Part shown: positions 7,670-15,408 of the stretch, in pieces
How positions within the stretch are numbered: position 1 is the first letter of the stretch
How the letters are laid out: each line of letters begins with the position of its first letter
Assembly (NCBI GenBank): GCA_944358875.1
Contig: CALVRZ010000010.1
Coordinates: 1-47,477 of the forward strand
DNA: 47,477 bases
Origin: an uncultured Bacilli bacterium
GTDB lineage: Bacteria > Bacillota_I > Bacilli_A > RF39 > UBA660
Direction of reading: 5' to 3'
Translations under genes and position numbers: made by a program
Notes under the pieces: generated by a model
What the model was told of the DNA's origin: nothing
The model's input: the letters and a program-made list of their open reading frames with translations, nothing else
The model's database searches: none

Positions 7670-8130
7670 TTATCTTGACTTACCAATATGTTGTTCATCA
7701 GAAGGCATATCCCATTCAATTTCTGGAAAATCGAAACTATCATAAGAGCTATAATCTTGAATAGTTTCTTGTTGTTGTACCTGTTCTTGTAACTCTTCCT
7801 GTTGTGTAATACTTAATTCTGTACTATCTAATCTTGCTTTTGTTTTTCAAGTGCTTTCTTATATCCTTCCTTTAATTTTTCAATGGTTTCATGACTTAAT
7901 GTTCTTTCATAATTTTTATTTAATCTTACTGCTTGCTTTTCTACATCAAAACAACCTACTATAAACTTTGAATCTAAATAATTTGTTGTTTTGCCATCTG
8001 GTTGTAATTCTTGAATATAAAAGGCTCCAAACATTTCTCCATCTCTATCAGAGCGATCTCCCATGCTATTTATATATTCTGTTGGCATTCTAGCAATAAT
8101 TATTTTTTTTTTGAATCTTGATGTTGCCAA
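7670..8130 (-). pseudogene. Frameshifted hypothetical gene
   Basis: The uninterrupted frame 8130-7828 encodes 100 residues starting MATSRFKKKIIIARMP and stopping after KALEKQKQD. If the frame is shifted by one base in the A-rich codons near 7840, translation continues for about 50 more residues (LDSTELSITQQEELQEQVQQ, then an acidic, aromatic tail ending DEQHIGKSR) to a stop at 7670-7672. The extension has clean protein-like composition, Gln/Glu-rich then acidic, so a single-base indel is the best reading. I do not recognise the family. It shows no membrane or signal segment. Confidence 0.6.
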
Positions 8131-8256
8131 TTATTAAATTGTTTTTTTAATCTTCTATACTAGGTGTTAATTTTAACTTTATAATAACCAAAAATTTTAA
8201 AGATAAAATAGCAACATTTTGAAATTATATTAACCTAATAATACATTAAAAAGAGA

Positions 8257-8484
8257 CTATTCTAAGTCTTTGAAGTCAAATAAATATTCACAATTAACTA
8301 AATCACTTAAGGCTTCTTCTGCAAAATAAATTAATGCATTATAAGGAGTATATTTTAAATTCAAATTTTTTTTACAATATTCTTTTAGATTAATCAAGTA
8401 GTTATCATTAATAAGAAATAACTTTAAATTATCTCTAAACAAATTAACAATTTCTTCTATAATAAAATCAATATTATATTCCAT
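8257..8484 (-). CDS. Small acidic hypothetical protein
   Basis: A 75-residue frame, acidic and rich in Asn, Leu and Phe, containing IIEEIVNLFRDNLKLFLI near residues 8-25 and ending FDFKDLE. No recognised domain, no membrane helix. No convincing ribosome site lies before the ATG, and the preceding operon ends in a terminator at 8598-8623, so expression is uncertain. It lies within the repeat-bounded island and may be a remnant. Confidence 0.4.
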   Translation of the reverse strand: MEYNIDFIIEEIVNLFRDNLKLFLINDNYLINLKEYCKKNLNLKYTPYNALIYFAEEALSDLVNCEYLFDFKDLE

Positions 8485-8597
8485 AATAAGATAAAATTAA
8501 AAAATTAATAAAATAGACTCATAATCTAAATTATTGATTTTATTTTTACTACTTTTTCAGCAGTCTCTTGGCAGGTCTTTCTTTTTTTGTTTCCAAC

Positions 8598-8623
8598 AAA
8601 AAAACTATGACTTAATCATAGTT
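8598..8623 (-). terminator. Terminator of the radical SAM/zinc-ribbon operon
   Basis: AACTATGA (8603-8610) pairs with TCATAGTT (8616-8623), and the stem is followed on the minus strand by a U run (8598-8604). It lies about 110 bp past the zinc-ribbon stop. The rest of 8485-8732 shows nothing I can name. Confidence 0.65.
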
Positions 8624-8732
8624 AGTTAATATAAATTAAAAAATAATTTTTAATATATTTTATCCTATTTTTTCCAATTTGTTAATTTATTTTTGAAAAT
8701 TCTTTAAGTTTTAACATTAAATAAAATGAAGA

Positions 8733-9107
8733 TTAACAATTAGTATCTGGATATATATCTTTACCACATTTTTTACACTTATGGGTTGGTTGATTTCCTG
8801 TAATTTCACACCCACCTAAAATATATTTATTTTTATCGTAATCATAAGTTGGTTCTCCATATAAATATTTCCATAATTCTATTGATCCACAATAAGGGCA
8901 TTTTCTAGAATTAATATCACTAATATTCGGAATACCATATACCTCTTGAGGTACATTGTTTTCTGGACTAATATCATATTTATTATTTTCAGTTTTTTCC
9001 TCTTTTTCCCATTGTTTTCTTAAACTATCAGGTATTCCATATACTATTTGTGGTATATTATCCTTTTCATCAATATCATATTTATCTTTTTTACTAAATA
9101 ACCCCAT
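8733..9107 (-). CDS. Possible internally initiated YGIP-repeat/zinc-ribbon polypeptide
   Basis: Within the 475-residue frame, GGAGG (9116-9120 complement) lies eight bases before an in-frame ATG at 9107. The sequence from there, MGLFSKKDKYDI, reads like a natural N-terminus, and it begins exactly at the boundary between the unknown middle domain and the repeat region. The product would be 124 residues: both YGIP repeats plus the C-terminal ribbon. It could be a second product of the same gene, or the scar of an ancestral fusion of two genes. Initiation here is unproven, since GAG-GAA codons can make such a site by chance. Confidence 0.4.
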   Translation of the reverse strand: MGLFSKKDKYDIDEKDNIPQIVYGIPDSLRKQWEKEEKTENNKYDISPENNVPQEVYGIPNISDINSRKCPYCGSIELWKYLYGEPTYDYDKNKYILGGCEITGNQPTHKCKKCGKDIYPDTNC

Positions 9108-10160
9108 ATCATTTTCCTCCATTTCTTCATCAATAAATATATCTGAATCATTTTTTACTAAATCAAGTAGTATATTAGATACTGTTTCTAATGAATCTAT
9201 ACCATATATATATCCTAATTTTCTTTCCCATACTACATTATCATCTTCATATTGTATAAATTCCCAAGCTTCTCCATCAAAAGCATCAACAACGCGATTA
9301 TCTGATTTTGCTAATTCTATATTTTGAATAATTAGTTTTAATTTTTCATCACTTATGCTATGTGAATATGATTTTGTCTTATCTTGACCATTTATAATTT
9401 CATATTTAATAGATAAATCATTATATATATACCATGTTTTTGTATTCCAAGTATAGATAGTTTTTAATCCCCAATCATGATCTTCTATTTTAAAAATTAA
9501 TTTTTTAGGTCTAATAAAATTTTTTATTTCATTTATCATATCAAATAATATATCTCTCTCCTGTTTACAAATATATCCATCTTTGTAATACTGATCATTA
9601 TCTTGTAATATTTCTCTAAAATTTAACCCTTGTGGAATATGTGCTGGGGTAAAATGTCTATCCCCTCTAATATAATCCCACAAATCAATAAATGCACCCA
9701 TTCTATTATCCCATTTGCCTTTTCCCCAAACTGAATTAGGTTCCTCGTATCGTAATTTATCATCATCTAGTCTTTGTGTTAATTCCTCTTTTAAAAATGA
9801 TAATCTTCCATAGGTAACAAATCTATTATCTTCTTCAAAATCATATGCATTGAATTTATCTTCAATTTTTTTGAAATAATCTAAATATAGTTCATTTGGT
9901 ATCTTGAATATTTCATATTTATTAAAATTATTAATAAATTCTTCTGTAATTTTGACTATTTCTTCTCTTTTTAATTTATTACTTAAAGAATCTATGCTAA
10001 TAGCTTCATATCCACAATAAGGGCATTTTTGTTTATGACTTACAAGTTTATCATTAGTCTCCTTATCTCCTAATGAATAATTAACGCCATAAACAACTAA
10101 TTGTTGACTTTCTTTACCACATTTAGCACATTTAACTATTTTTCTACTAATATCACTCAT
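8733..10160 (-). CDS. Double zinc-ribbon protein with two YGIP repeats, partner of radical SAM enzyme
   Basis: A 475-residue protein of unknown function. Residues 8-52 form a zinc ribbon (Cys11, Cys14, Cys46, Cys49). Residues 60-345 are a soluble, aromatic-rich domain I do not recognise. Residues 352-420 form a Lys/Glu-rich linker with two copies, 34 residues apart, of K-Y-D-I-x5-N... more exactly KYDIxxxxNxPQxVYGIP (360-377 and 394-411). Residues 421-475 are a second ribbon (Cys421, 424, 451, 462, 465, plus C-terminal Cys475) with YGEPTYDYD and LGGCEI, a pattern seen in many uncharacterised gut-bacterial zinc ribbons. Its ribosome site GGAGGG sits inside the last codons of the radical SAM gene, 3 bp upstream, so the two are translationally coupled. 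An internal ribosome site may separately express residues 352-475. Substrate, adaptor or unrelated roles cannot be told apart. Confidence 0.8.
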   Translation of the reverse strand: MSDISRKIVKCAKCGKESQQLVVYGVNYSLGDKETNDKLVSHKQKCPYCGYEAISIDSLSNKLKREEIVKITEEFINNFNKYEIFKIPNELYLDYFKKIEDKFNAYDFEEDNRFVTYGRLSFLKEELTQRLDDDKLRYEEPNSVWGKGKWDNRMGAFIDLWDYIRGDRHFTPAHIPQGLNFREILQDNDQYYKDGYICKQERDILFDMINEIKNFIRPKKLIFKIEDHDWGLKTIYTWNTKTWYIYNDLSIKYEIINGQDKTKSYSHSISDEKLKLIIQNIELAKSDNRVVDAFDGEAWEFIQYEDDNVVWERKLGYIYGIDSLETVSNILLDLVKNDSDIFIDEEMEENDMGLFSKKDKYDIDEKDNIPQIVYGIPDSLRKQWEKEEKTENNKYDISPENNVPQEVYGIPNISDINSRKCPYCGSIELWKYLYGEPTYDYDKNKYILGGCEITGNQPTHKCKKCGKDIYPDTNC

Positions 10161-10163
10161 CTT

Positions 10164-11252
10164 CTACCCTCCATAAATATCGTTGATACAGAAGTTTGGT
10201 TTTCTATCATCAAAATTAAATGTATGAAATGAATCACCTAAGCAATATTTCCATTTTGAGCATTTGCTACATTTATCACATTTTAATCTATCATCACTTC
10301 TAAATAGTTTAAACTTATTTTCCCAAACATCAACAAAACTATCTGTTTTTATATTTCCTTGTACAAACTCTGGTCTTCTTTCTACATTAGGGCATACAAA
10401 TATATCTCCATTACTTAATATACTTGCAACATATAATCCTGTAATACAGAAGAAATATGTATCTCTTATTTCTTTTTCCATAGGAATATCCAGGTAATGA
10501 CTACAACCATATTCAACATTCATTATATTTTCTTCTTTTTTCTCTTTGATGAAATTAAATAACCATTTATACTCATCTTTATCTAATAAAATATCTTTAT
10601 TACCTTTTGCTCTACCTATTGGATCTACATTTATAACTCGCCAAGAAATAATATTTAATTCTTTCATAAGTTTATATAAATCCTCTAATTCGTGAAGATT
10701 TTTTTTGTTAGCAACTGTTGTTACTTGAACGATTTTTATTGAAGGTACTTTTTGTAATTTTTTGATATTTTCTATAATTCTATCAAATGAACCTAATACT
10801 TTTCTAAAACTTTCGTGGGTTTCTTTCAAACCATCAAGACTTATTGAAATAGTTTCCATATTTGTATCATTCATTTTCTTTAAAATATCATCAGTTATTA
10901 ACATTCCATTTGATGTCATGCCCCATCTAAAACCTAACTTATTTGCATAATCCATTATTTCAAATAAGTCTTTTCTAACTAATGGCTCGCCACCTGTTAC
11001 ATTTAACAAAATATCATTAGCATTATAATGTTCTGAAATATCTAATAATGCTTTCTTCAAATCTTCTGCACTTATTTCATCTTTTGGAATAAAATCTCCA
11101 CAACTACTTCCACAATGCTCACATCTTGCATTACATCTTGAAGTAACTTCTAAAAACAAATCCTTTAATATAGGTTTTTCATATAATTTTTGTCTATACT
11201 CATATAACTTATCAAGATTCTTTATTTTTATTTGTTTTATTTCATCGTTCAT
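10164..11252 (-). CDS. Radical SAM/SPASM-domain enzyme
   Basis: Uses a [4Fe-4S] cluster and S-adenosylmethionine to generate a radical. The cluster motif CNARCEHC gives Cys43, Cys47, Cys50, followed by another Cys54, and the SAM contact TGGEP spans 89-93 (numbering from GTG 11261). The C-terminal third is a SPASM-type auxiliary-cluster domain: FFCITGLY, FVCPNVERRPEFVQGNI, then CDKCSKCSKWKYCLGDSFHTF and a last FCIND. SPASM enzymes mostly modify peptides or proteins post-translationally. ATG 11252 is preferred because AGGTG lies six bases before it. The next gene starts 3 bp after the stop and its ribosome site is inside this gene. No classical small precursor peptide is seen next to it, so the coupled YGIP-repeat protein is the obvious candidate partner, by inference. 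Confidence 0.92.
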   Translation of the reverse strand: MNDEIKQIKIKNLDKLYEYRQKLYEKPILKDLFLEVTSRCNARCEHCGSSCGDFIPKDEISAEDLKKALLDISEHYNANDILLNVTGGEPLVRKDLFEIMDYANKLGFRWGMTSNGMLITDDILKKMNDTNMETISISLDGLKETHESFRKVLGSFDRIIENIKKLQKVPSIKIVQVTTVANKKNLHELEDLYKLMKELNIISWRVINVDPIGRAKGNKDILLDKDEYKWLFNFIKEKKEENIMNVEYGCSHYLDIPMEKEIRDTYFFCITGLYVASILSNGDIFVCPNVERRPEFVQGNIKTDSFVDVWENKFKLFRSDDRLKCDKCSKCSKWKYCLGDSFHTFNFDDRKPNFCINDIYGG

Positions 11253-11271
11253 TAACAACACCTACTATTCA

Positions 11272-11934
11272 TTATTTATCTTCAATTTTAAATTGGTCAA
11301 ATTCTGCTTTCTCTTTATCGTCTTTCTTTAGCTTATTCATTTTTTCTTCTATTTCTAATTGTTCAATTTTATCATCTATACTTTTAATTAAATCATCAAC
11401 CTTAAATGGCTCGCCTAAATCTGTATTAGCAAAACTCATTTTTCCTAATTGTTGTGATTTAATTTCTTTAACCATTTTTTCTAAATCAAACATTTTAATT
11501 TTTGTAGTATTTAATATTGGATATTCAACATTACTTTCAGTTATAGAAATAGTTTCAAAATCTTTATCAAATGTTTCTTCATCGTCAGAAACATGAGTTT
11601 CTGATAAAGCATTTTTCATATCATAAATAATATCTTCAATAATAACAAAATCCTCGCCATTAATATTTTTTCTTATTTCCAACTAATAAGAAAGGAATTT
11701 CTTGTGCAGTTTGTAGATTACTAATTCTACTAGCAAATTGCATATATGTAATATATACTTTTGAACTTAAAATAACTTTAGTTCCACTATCTGCCATAAG
11801 TGTTGGAGATAAAAGAATATCGCTAACTTCTGTATTTTCTTTATTCTCACATGCCATAACAAAATCAACAATCTGTTCTTCATATCCACTGTTAAATAAT
11901 TTATCTATAACACCGATGGTACATCAAATTTCAT
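11272..11934 (-). pseudogene. Gene broken by two compensating frameshifts (JAB/MPN-like N-terminal part?)
   Basis: Three overlapping pieces read as one protein. ATG 11934, after an AGGTG site, gives MKFDVPSVL and then a stop. One base off, the frame runs IDKLFNSGYEEQIVDFV into the 65-residue frame (11857-11660). Another shift near 11685 returns to the first frame, giving the 136-residue piece ending at 11272. The join QEIPFLLVGNK/NINGEDFVIIEDI is continuous in sense. The Glu...LLVG...VIIEDI arrangement recalls the start of JAB/MPN metalloprotease domains, but the His-x-His-Pro motif is absent, so this is weak. The tail is Lys/Glu-rich coiled coil. It ends just before the radical SAM gene and may once have been the first gene of that operon. 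Confidence 0.6.
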
Positions 11935-12076
11935 ATCACACCTACTCTTAATTATAATTATATCATAATTTTATTTATATTTACACACCAATTGACAAAT
12001 TTTACATTTTTCTTTAATTTTAAAGTTAAATTTCAGTTTTGGAGTAAAGTGAAATTTAGTATTAGAAAAGCTTATT

Positions 12077-12129
12077 GTTTTTTTATGTCCATTTTACTTT
12101 TAAATAAAGAAGTGCTATAATACTACCAC
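12077..12129 (+). repeat. Right copy of island-flanking direct repeat
   Basis: Matches the left copy at 7566-7619. Here the embedded promoter is followed by a ribosome site (GGAGGAAC) and the GNAT gene, so this is the functional context. Confidence 0.7.
12093..12121 (+). promoter_or_regulatory. Promoter of the GNAT gene
   Basis: -35 TTTACT (12093-12098), 17 bp, -10 TATAAT (12116-12121), inside the repeat. Confidence 0.6.
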
Positions 12130-12141
12130 GGAGGAACTGGC

Positions 12142-12738
12142 ATGAGAATTAATTATATATTGTTATCTGATTTAATTAATAATAGCTTTGATATTATGAA
12201 AATAAGCTCTGATATTATTAATGTTACTATAGATACAAAGGGCGATTATCCTGATTATGAAAATTGGTTTAGATATAAACATATTCCTGGAGTTATAAAT
12301 GGTGAAAGAGATACCATTTTAGCTATTTATAGTAATAAAATTATTGGAGTGTGTAATATTAAGAAAAAGGATGAAAAGAAAATATGTACTTTATATATTG
12401 ATTATAAATTTAGAAGAAAAAGACTTGGGATTAATTTAGTTAAAAAAGCTATTTCTTTATTAGAAACAGATAAACCACTTATTACAATGCCTGAGAATAG
12501 TCTTAGTAATTATAAAAGAATTATTAAATATTTTAATTGGAAAGTAACTAATGTTATTGATAATTGTTATAAAGATGGAATTAATGAAATTATTTTTAAT
12601 GGTGAATTTGAAGATAAATTAGATGATGATTATGTACTTAAAAATGGTATTTGGGTTAAAAAGAAGGGGCTTAAAAGAATTATTAGATTTGCTAATGATA
12701 TTGGGAAGAAGATTGACATATTATCCTTAAAGATTTAA
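12142..12738 (+). CDS. GNAT-like N-acetyltransferase
   Basis: A 198-residue protein with a GNAT-type core: the ILAIYSNKIIGVCNI strand pair near 62-76, a YIDYKFRRKRLGINLVKKAI segment near 91-110 that corresponds to the acetyl-CoA pyrophosphate loop (R-R-x-R-L-G), and a Asn-Ser...Y-K-x-I-x-Y-F motif later. It would transfer an acetyl group to an amine; the substrate is unknown. The Lys-rich C-terminus (160-198) is an extra. The ribosome site GGAGG precedes the ATG by eight bases. The next gene has its own promoter. Confidence 0.75.
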   Translation: MRINYILLSDLINNSFDIMKISSDIINVTIDTKGDYPDYENWFRYKHIPGVINGERDTILAIYSNKIIGVCNIKKKDEKKICTLYIDYKFRRKRLGINLVKKAISLLETDKPLITMPENSLSNYKRIIKYFNWKVTNVIDNCYKDGINEIIFNGEFEDKLDDDYVLKNGIWVKKKGLKRIIRFANDIGKKIDILSLKI

Positions 12739-12755
12739 ATCTTTTTTAAGGCTTT
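12725..12755 (+). terminator. Weak hairpin after the GNAT gene
   Basis: CCTTAAA (12725-12731) pairs with TTTAAGG (12745-12751), with an inner GATTT/AAATC stem; the following sequence CTTTATT is only moderately U-rich. Confidence 0.35.
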
Positions 12756-12756
12756 A

Positions 12757-12785
12757 TTGCATGAATAATAAATCAATGATATAAT
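12757..12785 (+). promoter_or_regulatory. Promoter of the FemX-like gene
   Basis: -35 TTGCAT (12757-12762), 17 bp, -10 TATAAT (12780-12785); GAGGTG ribosome site and ATG follow at 12808. Confidence 0.7.
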
Positions 12786-12807
12786 TAATGGGAAATGAGG
12801 TGATTAA

Positions 12808-14022
12808 ATGCATATTATTGAACTTACAGAAAAGCAATTTAAGAATTATTCAATTATTCATAGTAGGAAGAATATTTATCAGACTGTTAATTATGCTAAG
12901 ATGCAAGAAAAGTATGGTTTTAATCACCTATTCTTAGGTTTAGTGGATGATAGTGATAATGTCGTCGCAGCATCATTAATTTTGGAGAACGTTATTAATA
13001 AGAAATTTAAATATGGAATTGCTCCGGCGGGATATTTGATTGATTTTAATGATCTTGCTTTAGTTAAAATATTTACAGATTTGCTTAAAGAATATTTAGC
13101 TAAAAGAGATTATATTTATCTTAGAATTAATCCTCTTTTGTATTATAAGCTACATGATAGTGATGGGGTTTTACTTGAGGATAATTCAGAACTAGTAGAA
13201 AGATATAAGGGATTAGGATATCGTTACTTAGGTTTTGATAGTGAAAGATTTAATAGTAATATTATTCTTAAAACCAAAAGTACAACAGAAGAGACATATA
13301 AATCTTTTAAAAGAACAACGAGAAGAGAAATTAATGATGCTCTTCATATGGGAATTACCGTTTATAAAGGTGGAATTAATGATTTAGAAACTTTTTATAA
13401 TATGGTTAGAAAAAAAAGTAATAAAAGTATTGAATATTATAATGATTATATGACTTATTTTAATGATGATAATATGAAGATGGAACTTTATTTTGCTAGA
13501 ATTGATCCACAGATTTATATTAATAATTATCGATATCTTTTAAAAGAAGAGACCACTTATAATGATAAGTTAGCTTATACGATTAGGACTAAAGGTAATA
13601 AAACAACAGCAGGTCTTATTAATAAGAAAATGGTATCGGATAAGAAGTTGGTTAGATATAATAATGAGATTGTTAAGGGTTCTAATCTACTTAGAGATTA
13701 TCCAAAAGGTCTTATTGTTGGGACATGTGCCATCATTAGTAATAATCAAGAGATATATTTTATGGTCGATGGTTATGAGCGAAAAGTTAAAGATATTCAT
13801 TCAGTTAATTTAATTATTTGGGAAGTTATTAAAAAATATATGAAAGATGGTTATCGTAAATTTAATTTGGGTAAGATTTATAGTAACTTAGAAAATACTA
13901 ATAGTAAATATCATGGTATTTTCTATGCGAAAAGAGGTTTTAATGGTAAAGTTGTTACTTATCCGGGAGACTTTGACTTGGTAATTAATAACTTACTCTA
14001 CCCTTTATTTAGAAAAAAGTAA
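12808..14022 (+). CDS. FemX/FemAB-family aminoacyltransferase
   Basis: FemXAB proteins use aminoacyl-tRNA to add amino acids to the lipid II stem peptide on the inner face of the membrane, building the peptidoglycan cross-bridge. The 404-residue length fits. Two tandem GNAT-like halves are visible: QTVNYAKMQEKYGF (25-38) and the APAGYLIDF loop (71-79) in the first, and the C-terminal block YRKFNLGKIYSNLENTNSKYHGIFYAKRGFNGKVVTYPGDFDLV, where K-x-x-F-G...Y-P-G is characteristic. Residues 165-200 (TRREINDALHMGITVYKG) match the basic FemX segment between halves. Which amino acid is added cannot be told from sequence. Confidence 0.85.
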   Translation: MHIIELTEKQFKNYSIIHSRKNIYQTVNYAKMQEKYGFNHLFLGLVDDSDNVVAASLILENVINKKFKYGIAPAGYLIDFNDLALVKIFTDLLKEYLAKRDYIYLRINPLLYYKLHDSDGVLLEDNSELVERYKGLGYRYLGFDSERFNSNIILKTKSTTEETYKSFKRTTRREINDALHMGITVYKGGINDLETFYNMVRKKSNKSIEYYNDYMTYFNDDNMKMELYFARIDPQIYINNYRYLLKEETTYNDKLAYTIRTKGNKTTAGLINKKMVSDKKLVRYNNEIVKGSNLLRDYPKGLIVGTCAIISNNQEIYFMVDGYERKVKDIHSVNLIIWEVIKKYMKDGYRKFNLGKIYSNLENTNSKYHGIFYAKRGFNGKVVTYPGDFDLVINNLLYPLFRKK

Positions 14023-14064
14023 AAGGTTATAGGAATGGTGGTGATTTCTATAACCTTTTTATTA
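14021..14064 (+). terminator. Terminator after FemX-like gene
   Basis: A 12-bp stem (14021-14032 with 14048-14059, AAAAGGTTATAG/CTATAACCTTTT) followed by a T run. Confidence 0.75.
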
Positions 14065-14098
14065 TGGAATTAAATTTATAGAGTTGATGTTAAGGCAG

Positions 14099-14120
14099 AA
14101 AAAAAGTCACAAATTGTGAC
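14099..14120 (-). terminator. tuf terminator
   Basis: GTCACA/TGTGAC hairpin (14106-14120) followed on the minus strand by seven U (14099-14105), just past the tuf stop. Confidence 0.75.
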
Positions 14121-14127
14121 CTTTTTA

Positions 14128-15312
14128 TTATTCAATGATTTCTGATACAACACCAGCACCAACAGTACGTCCACCTTCACGAATTGAGAATTGAGTACCG
14201 TTTTCAACAGCGATTGGTGCGATTAATTCAACTGTCATTGTTACATTGTCGCCAGGCATAACCATTTCAGTTCCTTCTGGTAATGTGATAACACCAGTTA
14301 CGTCAGTAGTTCTGAAATAGAATTGTGGACGATAGTTACTGAAGAATGGAGTATGTCTTCCACCTTCTTCTTTAGATAAAACATAAACTTCTGCTTTGAA
14401 TTTTTTATGTGGATGTACACTTCCTGGTTTAGCAAGTACTTGACCACGTTCAACTTCTTCACGAGCAATACCACGTAATAATACTCCGGCATTGTCTCCT
14501 GCTTCAGCATAGTCTAATTGTTTTCTAAACATTTCAATTCCTGTAACAACAGTTTTCTTAGTATCTTTTAAACCAACGATTTCTACTTCATCGTTTAATT
14601 TTAATTGTCCTCTTTCAACACGTCCTGTTACAACTGTTCCACGACCTGTGATTGTGAAGACGTCTTCAATTGACATTAAGAATGGTTTATCTGTATCTCT
14701 TTCTGGAGTTGGGATCCATTCATCAACAGCATCCATTAATTTTTCAATTGATTCTACATATTTTGGATCTCCTTCAAGAGCTTTAAGAGCAGATCCTCTG
14801 ATTACTGGAGTATTGTCTCCATCGAAACCGTATTCTGTTAATAATTCACGAATTTCCATTTCAACTAAATCTAATAATTCTTCATCGTCAACCATATCAC
14901 ATTTGTTCATGAAGACAACCATTCTAGGAACACCAACTTGTCTTGATAATAAGATGTGTTCTCTAGTTTGAGCCATAGGTCCATCAGTTGCTGCGATTAC
15001 TAGGATAGCTCCATCCATTTGAGCAGCACCAGTGATCATGTTTTTAACATAGTCAGCATGGCCTGGGCAGTCTACGTGTGCGTAGTGTCTTTTTTCTGTT
15101 TGATATTCAACGTGAGAAGTATTGATTGTGATACCTCTTTCTCTTTCTTCAGGTGCTTTATCGATGTTAGCATAATCAACGAAATCGGCTCCACCTTTAG
15201 CTGCTAGAACTTTTGTAATTGCAGCAGTTAATGTTGTTTTACCATGGTCAACATGGCCAATTGTACCAATGTTAACATGTGGTTTTGAACGATCAAATTT
15301 TTCTTTTGCCAT
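14128..15312 (-). CDS. tuf: Elongation factor Tu
   Basis: The GTPase that brings aminoacyl-tRNA to the ribosome. The 394-residue sequence is complete: P-loop GHVDHGKTT (19-27), the switch block [37 protein letters not shown], and the domain II/III signatures [17 protein letters not shown] and [12 protein letters not shown] at the C-terminus. It is the last gene of the str operon, 96 bp after fusA, and a candidate promoter in the gap could give the usual extra expression. Confidence 0.99.
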   Translation of the reverse strand: MAKEKFDRSKPHVNIGTIGHVDHGKTTLTAAITKVLAAKGGADFVDYANIDKAPEERERGITINTSHVEYQTEKRHYAHVDCPGHADYVKNMITGAAQMDGAILVIAATDGPMAQTREHILLSRQVGVPRMVVFMNKCDMVDDEELLDLVEMEIRELLTEYGFDGDNTPVIRGSALKALEGDPKYVESIEKLMDAVDEWIPTPERDTDKPFLMSIEDVFTITGRGTVVTGRVERGQLKLNDEVEIVGLKDTKKTVVTGIEMFRKQLDYAEAGDNAGVLLRGIAREEVERGQVLAKPGSVHPHKKFKAEVYVLSKEEGGRHTPFFSNYRPQFYFRTTDVTGVITLPEGTEMVMPGDNVTMTVELIAPIAVENGTQFSIREGGRTVGAGVVSEIIE

Positions 15313-15351
15313 TTTATTTTTCCTCTCTTTCTTTAATTAATTACATACTCT

Positions 15352-15379
15352 ATTTTATCAAATTTTGGAAATAATGCAA
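15352..15379 (-). promoter_or_regulatory. Possible internal tuf promoter
   Basis: Minus-strand -35 TTGCAT (15374-15379), 16 bp, -10 TAAAAT (15352-15357), in the fusA-tuf gap. Confidence 0.4.
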
Positions 15380-15408
15380 TAGTTTTTGGCTATTTAGCAC
15401 TAATTTTA

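Larger units (their letters stand above)
7566..12129. other. Accessory island bounded by direct repeats
   Basis: The interval between two nearly identical promoter-bearing repeats (7574-7619 and 12085-12129; 43 of 46 aligned positions agree, with one single-base indel) holds six minus-strand genes or gene remains unlike the housekeeping flanks. At least two are frameshifted. Outside it lie dacB and a GNAT gene, which read as an originally adjacent divergent pair sharing the promoter sequence. The structure is what an insertion with duplication of the target, or the remains of two flanking mobile-element ends, would leave. No integrase or intact transposase is present inside. Confidence 0.55.

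Noticed and set aside
11272-11934. Calling the broken gene a JAB-domain deubiquitinase-like protease
   Set aside because: Only the N-terminal strand pattern is similar; the metal-binding His-x-His motif is missing, and no E1- or E2-like gene is nearby.
7566-12129. Reading the island as a phage-defence system
   Set aside because: No nuclease, helicase, cyclase, toxin or effector domain is visible; only a radical SAM enzyme, zinc ribbons and broken genes.
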